Assembly: GCA_002337125.1 (NCBI GenBank)
Contig: DDFJ01000004.1
Location: 2,824,134-2,888,133, forward strand
Reading direction: 5' to 3'
Source of the DNA: Chitinophagaceae bacterium UBA1931
GTDB lineage: Bacteria > Bacteroidota > Bacteroidia > Chitinophagales > Chitinophagaceae
Length of the DNA stretch: 64,000 nucleotides
In this document: positions 9,001 to 16,879 of the stretch, piece after piece
Layout of the letters: each line of letters starts with the position of its first letter
How positions within the stretch are numbered: position 1 is the first letter of the stretch
Program-made: the position numbers and the translations under genes
Notes under the pieces: generated by a model
Seen by the model: the letters and a program-made list of their open reading frames with translations, nothing else
Told to the model about the DNA's origin: nothing
Database searches by the model: none

Positions 9001-9527
9001 CCCGATTTAACTCGGCAGCCGGTAATGCTATCCTTCAAAAATTAATTCTTAAGAACCGGACATATATCAACAGTGTTTTAATTCCTGAATTATTGTACAA
9101 TAAGCAGGTTGTACCAAAGGAATTAATTAATACGTTGGCAGCTACCAAAGACACCCGTTATTCTTTTTATTACCGTTTACAGCAGAAAGGACTTACTTCT
9201 TTCTTCCCTGCAAAATATGCGACTCAGAAATCACTTGCCGAATCAGATGTGTACAATATGGCAAGCGATGAAGATTCTGTAGAAGAAGTTGTGTATCTGA
9301 ATACCAAAGTTTCGGACTTTAACGGTGCGTCGAAACGATTTTTCATTTACAAAGTAAAAGTGGGAGATGCATGGTATATCGGGTTTTCGGGCGGGTACGA
9401 AATGGATGACAAAATTCTGAGAATAAAAGACGGAAATGACGTTGGTGGAATATATTGGGATGAAGAATATAATTCAAAAAAAGTGGATGAGTTTTTTGAT
9501 AAATGGATGAGTGAAGCTGAAGAGTAA
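6057..9527 (+). CDS. TraB/GumN family protein with large C-terminal extension
   Basis: A secreted or periplasmic protein of 1156 residues. After a signal peptide (cleavage near SFSQ, residue 27) comes a TraB/GumN domain of about 270 residues: the first conserved motif is LFGTMHL (54-60) and the second is AIGAAHLAG near 266-274. TraB/GumN/Tiki proteins are erythromycin-esterase-like or protease-like folds using these histidines. The remaining 850 residues hold two or three related beta-rich segments (for example around SYLLLAI...GF) and an alpha-helical, HEAT-like stretch from about 770 to 1000, which I cannot name. A typical GumN protein is about 300 residues, so this is a fusion or an expanded Bacteroidota form. 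Confidence 0.8.
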   Translation: MKNRATISPFFVSLLLCLFQFHSSFSQANQQTNKYPATLLWRITGNGMSKPSYLFGTMHLTDKRLFFFGDSLYKAIEQTDGFAIEVNPDEMSTQLIQSFTKEDNSGYLKDSVDKEDYDRIKKTLQKKYGFNVDKLTKRQAYLARNEWMKEMRKDDDMYTFMDAWLYNIARQLGKWTGGIEDLNDQLQLIEKEQADFNFEDLLISKKVMQGGLNQIVEMYLSQDLQSIDQFFNSNIKNKRDEWLTKRNVKMAQRIDSLMKLRTGFFAIGAAHLAGNDGVIQLLQKKGFRVEPVFSSQKISPDDYKVQSPVMKWQQFIPDDSLYNVSFPSKSATMFVAGNVLKMQMCIDIPTATYYLTAAVPKMRKDLSNEKLIDEMLKGFTKGGKVLSRKPFNDGADLGTELLVDRGGFMRVKIFIKGNYAFMAIAGHETKKEMITGEMGDHFFSSFSINEKNVHQTEGLKTYTNEEDGYSILLPQLPDNVKTETDTEGWRSKSFGVFDIKNGIYFMVMVRSTAPGFYLNGDSNYFSLQRSNWKAMTDEVKDEKYFNLGEFPAMQYDFVIKNNKEKALAKTITINRGNRSYLLLAIIPLGFNAEQAVNVFFNSFQLTDYKKANWKTTTSPDGVYSTYVPAPVTIKRKSNAEETKDSSYTYVAYDSLTAVSYELTKVSFVDYYHAVSDSAVFHDALATQIEGTDSVISTKYVSNGNDKAQDVILKLKVNQNLRRVRMVLHGDTMYIAYAFLHPALINTTEVNRHFDELKILTPGVTTSIFNNRTNELLNDLTSGDSTRFAKAADRINNVDFSKEDLPMLKDAIMKQYDYADGSFEGIYNSIADVIAELNDSTIVSFVRKKYFSPNLDNEAQKVALLRLLANTKTNESFSVLKDLLISDPPYTDYLYPLQSVLSDSLQLTKILFPDVMRLSSDTLYTGFTALLANNLLDSSYITVSSIKEYEINFRNAVEKFMSKPGNEQEEYDYSIIEISQLLARFNSAAGNAILQKLILKNRTYINSVLIPELLYNKQVVPKELINTLAATKDTRYSFYYRLQQKGLTSFFPAKYATQKSLAESDVYNMASDEDSVEEVVYLNTKVSDFNGASKRFFIYKVKVGDAWYIGFSGGYEMDDKILRIKDGNDVGGIYWDEEYNSKKVDEFFDKWMSEAEE

Positions 9528-9547
9528 AACTGTTTGAAGAAATATGT

Positions 9548-9584
9548 AAAGACCTGTGATGTGATTAAACCATTACAGGTCTTT
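9548..9584. terminator. Bidirectional intrinsic terminator
   Basis: Stem AAAGACCTGT (9548-9557) pairs with ACAGGTCTTT (9575-9584), followed by T-rich sequence. It sits between the converging TraB-like and DUF5686 genes. Confidence 0.75.
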
Positions 9585-9592
9585 TTGATTAA

Positions 9593-12091
9593 TTAGAACT
9601 GCAGCCTGAAACTGCCAAACGCACCAAAACGTTTGTACAACTGATCGGGCATTGGCAGTGGTAATACTCTCCACACCAAATCAATCCTGATCATTCGCAG
9701 AATATTATCAACACCGGTGCCAACTTCGAGATATGTTTTTCCTTTCAGTGTTTGAAACTGATGACCATTTTCAAATATGGTTCCTACCTGGTTGAGATTT
9801 TTATTTGCATCACTCAAGCTTCCCCATAAAGCTTTCGCTGTCCAGAACTGGCGGAATTTTAATTTTCTAGTTGGCTCAAAAAAACGAAAAACACCATTGC
9901 CAAAATTATGTTCAAGGTTAATACCTGCATACTGATCGCTCAGGTATTCAAACCTGTTCATTAAGCTGAAAGCATATTTGTCATAGTAATACATTTCATT
10001 TCCCGGGTGCACTTCCAGTAAAGGGAATGGAAGAGTTCCGAAAATTTTACCACCGTAAACATTGTAATACAATTCGCCATAGTTGGCAATTTTCATGTAA
10101 TCATGAACTGAAGCTGAAACTTTATGATATTGATAATTGCTTCTTAAAAAACCGGGGATACCTCTTGAGTATTTTATTTCTGCAATGGGGTAGGGACTTC
10201 CAAGACTGGTTCTTAAAAAATATCCTTCAAGAAAACGTTCGAGATAGGCAAAGCGTAATTTGAATGATACTTCCATATTGTTCAACGCATCGCCAGTGCC
10301 ATCGCTGTAAATACTTTTTGGAGGTAATGAACGAACCGGGTTGAACAGTTTCCTGTTTGCTGCAAATTCAAATGTAAATCCGCTTGCGGTTTCTTTTGAA
10401 AATTCAATATGCTGCTGTTCAACTTTTAAATATTTGCTGGGTACTTCTTTTTTCCGGGCAGCTAATGCAAAAATATTATCAGCACCTACTTCATCATAAT
10501 AGATCTGTCCGTTATCATAATCATTGGTGTAGGATAAATACAGTTTTGTTCTTGGGCTTTTTGTAAACAGTTTTGTGATTTCTGCCCTGCCTTTAAACTT
10601 ATTGTCTTTAAATCCATAGGCAATATATCCACGAAGCCACCAGCTTTTACTGAAGTGAGGACTTGTGCCAAGATCAAATCTTGTTCTTACACCTTCAACA
10701 ATATTTGCACTTAATTCATTGTACCACGGACCAAATTCAAAACTGCCTACATCCTTGTAACCGGTAGCAATAAAGTTGATTGTATTGCTGTACCGCTTAA
10801 ACAATGGCATGCTCTGCAACGTATCAATCATGTTGTAAATAGCCTGCTCATTTTTTTCAAGACCTTCATGTCTTGATTCAGTCCAGTATTTTTCAGGTTG
10901 TTCAGTTGAACCCGGCATCAGAATGGTTTCTTCCAGCTTTTTATTTTTCCGCAATGTTTCCCACACAAAACCGGAATTCACTATTACATTTTTATACGTA
11001 GTTGTTTTGCGGCCGGTAACACCAAACTTTTGTTTGCCAATAGCAGAAACATCAATGATAAATTTATCTTTTGAAAGAAACCATGTTGAGTCGTTGATGA
11101 GTTTGTATTCCTGTACAATACTCAGCTTGTCTACATAATTCACATTGGCCTCTTTTGATAAACGCAGGTTCATTTTCTGTACAGCAAAAGTTGTATCATG
11201 AATCCAGCAATCGCCGTCAAATGTGTTTTCACCTTTGTGCTTTGGAGCGAATACAAGATGAAAGAAACGTTTGCCGGCAACATATTGTGTATCGGTTAAG
11301 CGGTAATTGTAAAATGCATCACCATTATCACTGATTGGGCTGATGAATCGTTTATCAAATACCGGAATATAGTTGTTGTACACATTAATGTTCTGGTCCA
11401 TTCCTCCCAGCAGCTTCTGAACGCTTTCATTTTTTAACCCCGATGTACGGCTGGCTTTAATTTCTTCACGCCGTTTTAAAGGATCTTTCTGGTAATAGTA
11501 ATCCGATATGGTTTCGGTTAAGAAAACCGGAAGAAATGGTTTGTCTTCACTGGTTGTATCAATTGTTTGGTCTATCACAAAGCCAAACGGCCTCAATGGG
11601 CGGATGTTCTTGAACTTTTCTTTGTTGATCTTGTTTAGATCAACTTCAAGTTTATTGTATAGTTCATACCCGAAGTTATCAAAACGGTAACGGTCGTTAT
11701 GCGCTTTTTGCTTTACCACTTTGCGCCACAAAATCCATCCCCTGCTGAATTTTGATTTCACCACCACTTCTTTTTCCAGGCTTCCTCTTTCAAGATTGAT
11801 TGTTACGAACACTGTATCACTTTTTGTGACTGTAACTACATGTGCTAATGCTTTATAGCCAACATAGGTTACAAGCAGCGTATCGGTTGTATTGAAATGG
11901 GAGAGATGAAAGACAAAGCCGCCTGCTGAATCGCTCAGTTTACCAATGCCTGAACTTTTTAAAATCACCGATGCAAACGGAACAGGCTCATCTGAATGCG
12001 AGTCTTTAACAACACCACTGATGACTTTTGTTTGAGCAAAAGCCGACACCTGCAACACAATTAAACAGCAAAATAAAACGACGAACTTCAT
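9593..12091 (-). CDS. DUF5686 outer-membrane protein with CarboxypepD-like N-terminus
   Basis: An 832-residue protein counted from ATG 12091; the longer frame (to 12145) would hide the signal peptide MKFVVLFCCLIVLQVSAFAQ, so the inner start is preferred. After the signal comes a carboxypeptidase-regulatory-like beta sandwich (about 22-105, SGVVKDSHSDEPVPFASV), and the rest is the DUF5686 region, ending in a beta-barrel-like segment whose last residue is phenylalanine. Proteins of this type are outer-membrane proteins of Bacteroidota of unknown function, with a TonB-receptor-like plug sandwich but no clear TonB box. Single gene, converging on the TraB-like gene. Confidence 0.87.
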   Translation of the reverse strand: MKFVVLFCCLIVLQVSAFAQTKVISGVVKDSHSDEPVPFASVILKSSGIGKLSDSAGGFVFHLSHFNTTDTLLVTYVGYKALAHVVTVTKSDTVFVTINLERGSLEKEVVVKSKFSRGWILWRKVVKQKAHNDRYRFDNFGYELYNKLEVDLNKINKEKFKNIRPLRPFGFVIDQTIDTTSEDKPFLPVFLTETISDYYYQKDPLKRREEIKASRTSGLKNESVQKLLGGMDQNINVYNNYIPVFDKRFISPISDNGDAFYNYRLTDTQYVAGKRFFHLVFAPKHKGENTFDGDCWIHDTTFAVQKMNLRLSKEANVNYVDKLSIVQEYKLINDSTWFLSKDKFIIDVSAIGKQKFGVTGRKTTTYKNVIVNSGFVWETLRKNKKLEETILMPGSTEQPEKYWTESRHEGLEKNEQAIYNMIDTLQSMPLFKRYSNTINFIATGYKDVGSFEFGPWYNELSANIVEGVRTRFDLGTSPHFSKSWWLRGYIAYGFKDNKFKGRAEITKLFTKSPRTKLYLSYTNDYDNGQIYYDEVGADNIFALAARKKEVPSKYLKVEQQHIEFSKETASGFTFEFAANRKLFNPVRSLPPKSIYSDGTGDALNNMEVSFKLRFAYLERFLEGYFLRTSLGSPYPIAEIKYSRGIPGFLRSNYQYHKVSASVHDYMKIANYGELYYNVYGGKIFGTLPFPLLEVHPGNEMYYYDKYAFSLMNRFEYLSDQYAGINLEHNFGNGVFRFFEPTRKLKFRQFWTAKALWGSLSDANKNLNQVGTIFENGHQFQTLKGKTYLEVGTGVDNILRMIRIDLVWRVLPLPMPDQLYKRFGAFGSFRLQF

Positions 12092-12241
12092 CAGGTTGTA
12101 TAAAGATTTTTTTGAAAGGGTAAATTTACAGAATCCTGTACTCAAGAGATGTAATTGTTTATTGTATGCGTTGGCTCAACTAATAAGTTTCTGTTAAAAA
12201 AAGAAGAAAGAAAATTTGGAAAGATTCAATATTATACTTTT

Positions 12242-12258
12242 ACTTTGTAACACAAAGT
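12242..12258. promoter_or_regulatory. 17-bp palindromic operator, copy 1
   Basis: The site ACTTTGTAACACAAAGT is a perfect 6-5-6 inverted repeat. It lies six bases before the start of the 219-residue membrane protein gene and is followed by GCTTTTA. A second copy (13268-13284) precedes creD, and a winged-helix regulator gene lies between them, which makes that regulator the obvious candidate to bind both sites. Confidence 0.55.
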
Positions 12259-12264
12259 GCTTTT

Positions 12265-12924
12265 ATGAGTCAGCAAAAACAGCCTTTCGAAACGTTGCAG
12301 GATATAAAATCAATGATGAACCGCAGCAGCAGGTTCATCAGTTTAAGTGGTTTAAGTGGTGTAGCTGCCGGTGTTTGTGCACTGGTGGGCGCATGGTTTG
12401 CTTACAACGTTATACAGCGCAGCGGTGGAGTTGCTTATCACCTGGAGCAGGATTATCGTAATGATTACGGTGGTTTTGGTGTATCAATGCTCAAATCGTT
12501 TATGGACAGTAGTTTGTTCTGGATTGCTGTGTTCACGTTTATTTCAGCATTTTGTCTTGCATTTGTGTTCACTTATTTTCGCAGCCGCAAAGAAGGTATT
12601 CCTGTTTGGGGAACTTCGGCACGCAGGTTAACATGGAATGTTTTATTGCCAATGATTGTTGGCGGCATATTTTTATTAAAGTTGATTGAAGCAGGAATGT
12701 TTGGATTAATTGCACCGGGCTGCTTAATTTTTTACGGCATTGCTTTGGTGAACGGAAGCAAGTTTACATTGGGTGAAATACGTTTCCTTGGTTATGCCAT
12801 CATCATTCTTGGATTAATCAATTGCTGGTACCAGGGCGCCGGTATTTATTTCTGGGCACTTGGTTTTGGAGTGTTTCATATAATCTATGGTATTATGATG
12901 TGGAGTAAATACGAACGTAATTAA
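12265..12924 (+). CDS. Multi-pass membrane protein of unknown function
   Basis: A 219-residue protein with about six membrane helices (first at about 27-50, second at about 85-106, then four close together from 125 to 212) and a short soluble N-terminus (QQKQPFETLQDIKSMM). I know such proteins only as hypothetical membrane proteins found in front of a small winged-helix regulator and creD in Bacteroidota. The gene is 23 bases upstream of the regulator gene and shares the palindromic operator with creD, so it is likely part of the same stress or envelope regulon. Function not known. Confidence 0.75.
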   Translation: MSQQKQPFETLQDIKSMMNRSSRFISLSGLSGVAAGVCALVGAWFAYNVIQRSGGVAYHLEQDYRNDYGGFGVSMLKSFMDSSLFWIAVFTFISAFCLAFVFTYFRSRKEGIPVWGTSARRLTWNVLLPMIVGGIFLLKLIEAGMFGLIAPGCLIFYGIALVNGSKFTLGEIRFLGYAIIILGLINCWYQGAGIYFWALGFGVFHIIYGIMMWSKYERN

Positions 12925-12947
12925 TTGAACGAATCTGAAACTGTGGT

Positions 12948-13250
12948 ATGAAGAATCCAATCGGACAATTACAAAAAGTTTTCGACAGCAGAGTGCGGCT
13001 GGGCATCATGAGCGCCTTGCTTGTTAATGAACAGGTGAGCTTTAATGAACTCAAAGAACTTATAGAGGTTACCGACGGTAACCTTGCCAGCCATTTAAAA
13101 GCTTTGGAAGAAAACGGTTACATCAAAGTAAACAAGGGTTTTATTGGCCGCAAAACAAACACAACTTACAGTGTTACAAAAGCAGGTGATAAAGCTTTCC
13201 GTTTACATCTCGATGCTTTGGAGCAAATGATTAAGCAGACAAACAGGTAA
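12948..13250 (+). CDS. Winged-helix transcriptional regulator
   Basis: A 100-residue single-domain winged-helix protein of the ArsR/MarR-like group (PF13601-type). Helix-turn-helix at about 32-60, with recognition helix TDGNLASHLKALEENGYI, then the wing (KVNKGFIGRKTNTTYSVT) and a C-terminal dimerisation helix. It has no separate ligand domain. Position between two identical-type 17-bp palindromes, upstream of a membrane protein gene and of creD, suggests an autoregulated repressor of this locus. What it senses is not evident. Confidence 0.85.
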   Translation: MKNPIGQLQKVFDSRVRLGIMSALLVNEQVSFNELKELIEVTDGNLASHLKALEENGYIKVNKGFIGRKTNTTYSVTKAGDKAFRLHLDALEQMIKQTNR

Positions 13251-13267
13251 TTTTTTTTTGTACATAA

Positions 13268-13284
13268 ACTTTGAAATACAAAGT
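13268..13284. promoter_or_regulatory. 17-bp palindromic operator, copy 2
   Basis: ACTTTGAAATACAAAGT, a 6-5-6 inverted repeat followed by ACTTTTA, 18 bases before the creD start. It matches the site at 12242-12258 in both half-sites, in part of the spacer, and in the flanking RCTTTTA, which is more than chance would give. Confidence 0.55.
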
Positions 13285-13302
13285 ACTTTTAAAAATATCA
13301 AT

Positions 13303-14670
13303 ATGAACACAGATCAAATCCAGACACAGGCTCAAACTTTCTGGGGCCGCTACAGCATTTTTGTAAAATCAATCCTTGTTGGGTTCTTAATTCTCGTATT
13401 ACTGATTCCAACTGCATTTATCCAGGAACTTGTTCGTGAACGACAGCAAAGGCAGGATGAAGTGATAAATGAAGTAAGCTCCAAGTGGGCATCTGAACAA
13501 ACAGTAACAGGTCCATTTTTAGTTATTCCTTACAATGAAACACAGAAAGATGAAAAAGGTCAGCTGTATACAGTTAAGAAGCAGATTCATTATTTGCCCG
13601 ATCTGCTGGAAATAGATGGAAAGCTTTTTCCTGAAATACGTCACAGGAGCATCTTTAAAATTGTACTGTATAAGTCTGATCTTGTTGTAAAGGGAAAATT
13701 CTTGCCTGTTCCTTTACAATCAATCGGGATCGATCCTTCAGCAGTATTGTGGAATGAAATCCGTTTATGTGTTGCTATTTCTGATAACCGGGGAATTGAT
13801 GAGCAGTTGCAGGTAAACTGGAATGGTGCAGCTGTTGATATGGATCCTGGTGTTCCTTCAACGGATATTTCTTCATCAGGTGTAAATGCGCTTGTAAATA
13901 ACGGAGCAGAATTAAAGGATAAAGAACAATCATTTCAGCTAAGGATTAAACTGAAAGGTTCTGAGCGATTGTACTTTACACCTGTGGGAAAGAAAACAAC
14001 TGTACAGCTTCAATCAAACTGGACGCAGCCTGCATTTGATGGAAAGTTTCTTCCTTCTCAAACACCAACAATAACAAATGATGGATTTAAAGCAAACTGG
14101 ACTATTCTTCATTTTACAAGAGATATTCCGCAAATATGGACTGATCATAAAGTAAAAGTTGAGGACAATGCATTTGGCGTGCAATTATTGCAGGGAGTTG
14201 ATTCGTACAGCAAAACAATGCGTGCTGTAAAATATGCACTGTTGTTTATTGCACTTACATTCTGTTTATTCTTTTTTATTGAAGTACTTAAAAAGAAAAG
14301 TGTTCATCCCCTTCAGTATGTATTGGTAGGGCTGGCTCTTTGTATATTTTATATACTGTTGTTGTCTGTTTCAGAATATATAAGGTTTGATTTTGCTTAT
14401 TTGATCGCATCCATTGCAACAATCGGGTTAATTACATTTTACATACATAGTGTTTTCAAAAACACAACAGTGTCAGCAGCATTATTTGCTTTCCTTTCTG
14501 CCCTTTACGGATTTATTTATATTCTCATTCAGTTGCAGGACGGAGCATTATTATTCGGAAGCATTGGCCTGTTTGTGTTGCTGGCTGTTGTGATGTATTA
14601 CTCAAGAAAAATTGATTGGTACGGAACAAAAATGAATACTGAAGTTGTGAAAGAAGAAACAAACAGTTAA
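13303..14670 (+). CDS. creD: Inner membrane protein CreD
   Basis: CreD-family protein of 455 residues from ATG 13303; the open frame begins earlier (13258), but that stretch contains the palindromic operator. Layout matches CreD: one N-terminal membrane helix (about 20-41), a large periplasmic beta-rich region (FLVIPYNETQ, then IPLSIGIDPS-like segments), and five or six C-terminal helices from about 310 to 445. CreD is linked to envelope integrity and beta-lactam or colicin tolerance in Enterobacteria; in Bacteroidota its control is different because the CreBC two-component system is absent here and a small winged-helix regulator is next to it. Confidence 0.88.
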   Translation: MNTDQIQTQAQTFWGRYSIFVKSILVGFLILVLLIPTAFIQELVRERQQRQDEVINEVSSKWASEQTVTGPFLVIPYNETQKDEKGQLYTVKKQIHYLPDLLEIDGKLFPEIRHRSIFKIVLYKSDLVVKGKFLPVPLQSIGIDPSAVLWNEIRLCVAISDNRGIDEQLQVNWNGAAVDMDPGVPSTDISSSGVNALVNNGAELKDKEQSFQLRIKLKGSERLYFTPVGKKTTVQLQSNWTQPAFDGKFLPSQTPTITNDGFKANWTILHFTRDIPQIWTDHKVKVEDNAFGVQLLQGVDSYSKTMRAVKYALLFIALTFCLFFFIEVLKKKSVHPLQYVLVGLALCIFYILLLSVSEYIRFDFAYLIASIATIGLITFYIHSVFKNTTVSAALFAFLSALYGFIYILIQLQDGALLFGSIGLFVLLAVVMYYSRKIDWYGTKMNTEVVKEETNS

Positions 14671-14686
14671 TTCAAACTTGTCAAAA

Positions 14687-15031
14687 ATGAAATCATTTCA
14701 ATATGCAGCAGCGGGAATTCTTTCTGCTTTGCGCAGCGAACCTAATCTTCGTTTTCATGTGGCAGCTGCTTTGATTGCCGGTCTAACAGGATATTTTTTA
14801 CACATCTCAAACATCGAGTGGGTTGCAATAGTGTTATGTGTTGTACTGGTGCTTGGATTTGAGTTGCTGAATACAGCTATTGAAGCTTTGTGCAATCATG
14901 TTACAGAAGAAATACATCCTGCAATTAAAAAAGTGAAAGATATTTCTGCTGCTGCAGTATTAATTGTTTGTACCGGAAGTGTGGTAGCCGGGCTGATCAT
15001 TTTCTTACCAAAAATTATTGCAATCATTTAA
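14687..15031 (+). CDS. dgkA: Diacylglycerol kinase family protein
   Basis: A 114-residue integral membrane kinase of the DgkA/undecaprenol kinase family. It has an N-terminal amphipathic part (SFQYAAAGILSALRSEPNLRFH), three membrane helices and the catalytic signature ELLNTAIEALCNHV with E in the first helix cap. ATG 14687 is chosen over a TTG nine bases upstream. The bacterial enzymes recycle diacylglycerol or phosphorylate undecaprenol; which applies is not clear. It follows creD by 16 bases and precedes the DUF1361 gene by one base, so it is translated as part of an operon. Confidence 0.9.
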   Translation: MKSFQYAAAGILSALRSEPNLRFHVAAALIAGLTGYFLHISNIEWVAIVLCVVLVLGFELLNTAIEALCNHVTEEIHPAIKKVKDISAAAVLIVCTGSVVAGLIIFLPKIIAII

Positions 15032-15032
15032 G

Positions 15033-15656
15033 ATGAAACGGATTCTTATTTATTCAGTTGGATTTACGTTGCTGCTGTTTGTCTTTCGTGTTGTTTACTC
15101 GGGCACACTGCTATTTTTCTTTATTCCATGGAATTTATTTCTTGCATGGCTGCCTTTGTTTTTCAGTAGTAAAATCAGCGGAACGAAAATCAATTCCCAT
15201 AATGCAATCTTTTTTGTTTTGTGGTTGTTGTTTTTTCCGAATGCACCTTACATGATTACTGATCTGTTTCATCTTGAACAGCGTGAAGCAGTGCCTTTGT
15301 ATTTTGACCTGATTCTTTTATTTACTGCTGCATGGAATGCATTGCTGATGGGATTACTCTCGTTCAGGAATATTGAAACATGGTTGTTAAGAATGTATGC
15401 CGCATCAACAGTGCGAATAATTTCTGTTGTTTGTTTTCTGTTATGTGGTTTTGGTATTTACCTTGGTCGCTACCTCAGGTTCAACAGCTGGCATGTTATA
15501 ACACAGCCATTTGATTTGCTGAAAGAAATAGCCATACGATTTATTCATCCATTTGAATATCCGGGCACCTGGGCAGTAACCATATTGTTTTCGGTGTTGA
15601 TGATGATTGTGTATGAAACATTGAAGCAAATGGCGATATATTATAATTCAAAATAA
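15033..15656 (+). CDS. DUF1361 domain membrane protein
   Basis: A 207-residue protein from ATG 15033 (an upstream TTG would overlap dgkA). It has six predicted membrane helices and the DUF1361 features FLAWLPLFFS, WLLFFPNAPYMITDLFHL and LGRYLRFNSWHVI. Its function is not established. The start is one base after the dgkA stop, which points to translational coupling. Confidence 0.85.
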   Translation: MKRILIYSVGFTLLLFVFRVVYSGTLLFFFIPWNLFLAWLPLFFSSKISGTKINSHNAIFFVLWLLFFPNAPYMITDLFHLEQREAVPLYFDLILLFTAAWNALLMGLLSFRNIETWLLRMYAASTVRIISVVCFLLCGFGIYLGRYLRFNSWHVITQPFDLLKEIAIRFIHPFEYPGTWAVTILFSVLMMIVYETLKQMAIYYNSK

Positions 15657-15669
15657 ACGGATAAGATCA

Positions 15670-16797
15670 ATGGATGCAATTTTCTTTCTTATATTACTTG
15701 TTGTCATTGTGCCCTTCGTTTCTTCTATTGTCTATTTTTTTCGCTTCGTGATTTTTGAAGAGGAAAGTAATTCCATTTTCTTCATAATTACTGAGTTCTG
15801 GAGCATTCTAATTTTCCCTCTTTATTTTTTAATCTCTTTTGATTTGGGAAAGGTTAATGATTGTTGCGGTGACAGTGCTGTGTTTTCTCCAGATCATAGA
15901 TTAGTTATTTATGTTTTGATCTTTTTATACATGTTGGCTTATATCATTTCAATGTTCAGAAAAAGTCTTTTTCCTCCCTTACTGGAACTTTTGTTGAATC
16001 TCTTTTTAATCATAGGACTTGTTTTAAATATTATACTCTGCTTTCATTTAAATGGAGATGAGTTTGGAGTAATGCTTTGGTTGCCTGGTAATATTCCTGT
16101 GATTTTGCTTATTACAATAAAGTTGATTGTGAATCATAAAATGATACTTGCTGAATTTGATGAAAATGCAGTTGTTCCAAATTCGTTCACAGACTATGTT
16201 AGTTTATGGATATTGCGATTAAATCCGTTTTTAAAATATCCTCTTTTGTTTATTTTGTTGGTTCCAGTTGTTATTCTTTTATCACTTTGTCTTTTGGTAT
16301 TTGGACAAAAACCTGATTCAGTTATCAGGGCGTTTACCGATACATATAAACATGGTTTGTCTCAACTCGATTACCAGTGCGATAATGTTAATTGCGGTGG
16401 ACATTTTCTTTGTTCAGTTGGAGCAAATGGTCATACATCTGTTGTAAAACCTGAACGTTATGGCGAGCGAAACGGAAGAAAAATAATCTGCACACGACAG
16501 TTGCTTATTTCAAATGCATTTGAAGAACTGATCCGGGAAAAGTTCCCATCTGTACATCATTTTATCCGACGTAGATACAATGCTGTTGGAGACATGGTTC
16601 ATCGTTATTATAATGTATTCAATATAAAATTTGTGTCGGATGTGGTTTATATTTTGATGAAGCCACTGGAATGGTTTTTCCTTTTAATTCTATATTCTTT
16701 TGATTCAAAACCAGAAAACAGAATTGCCCGGCAATACCTAAGCAAAAACGATCAATTTCAAATAGAACAAATAATAAAAGTCAATTCAAAGCTTTAA
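15670..16797 (+). CDS. DUF6688-like membrane protein
   Basis: A 375-residue protein with about five membrane helices in the first 215 residues, then a soluble region with the pattern C-D-N-V-N-C-G-G-H-F-L-C-SVGANGH, followed by KPERYGERNGRKIICTRQLL and ISNAFEEL, and a last hydrophobic stretch near 335-345. The order of conserved parts fits the DUF6688 family as I know it; the three cysteines and histidines could bind a metal. It follows the DUF1361 gene by 13 bases and ends in a terminator, so it closes this operon. No function is known to me. Confidence 0.7.
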   Translation: MDAIFFLILLVVIVPFVSSIVYFFRFVIFEEESNSIFFIITEFWSILIFPLYFLISFDLGKVNDCCGDSAVFSPDHRLVIYVLIFLYMLAYIISMFRKSLFPPLLELLLNLFLIIGLVLNIILCFHLNGDEFGVMLWLPGNIPVILLITIKLIVNHKMILAEFDENAVVPNSFTDYVSLWILRLNPFLKYPLLFILLVPVVILLSLCLLVFGQKPDSVIRAFTDTYKHGLSQLDYQCDNVNCGGHFLCSVGANGHTSVVKPERYGERNGRKIICTRQLLISNAFEELIREKFPSVHHFIRRRYNAVGDMVHRYYNVFNIKFVSDVVYILMKPLEWFFLLILYSFDSKPENRIARQYLSKNDQFQIEQIIKVNSKL

Positions 16798-16833
16798 AAA
16801 ATTTCAGCCGTTGTTAACCTGTAAACAATAAAA

Positions 16834-16857
16834 AAGCTGCCCGTTAATGAGCAGCTT
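16834..16857. terminator. Bidirectional intrinsic terminator
   Basis: AAGCTGC (16834-16840) pairs with GCAGCTT (16851-16857) around an eleven-base loop, with A-runs before and T-runs after. It lies between the DUF6688-like gene and the converging outer-membrane protein gene. Confidence 0.75.
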
Positions 16858-16879
16858 CTTTTTATTTCAGTTTTATTTT

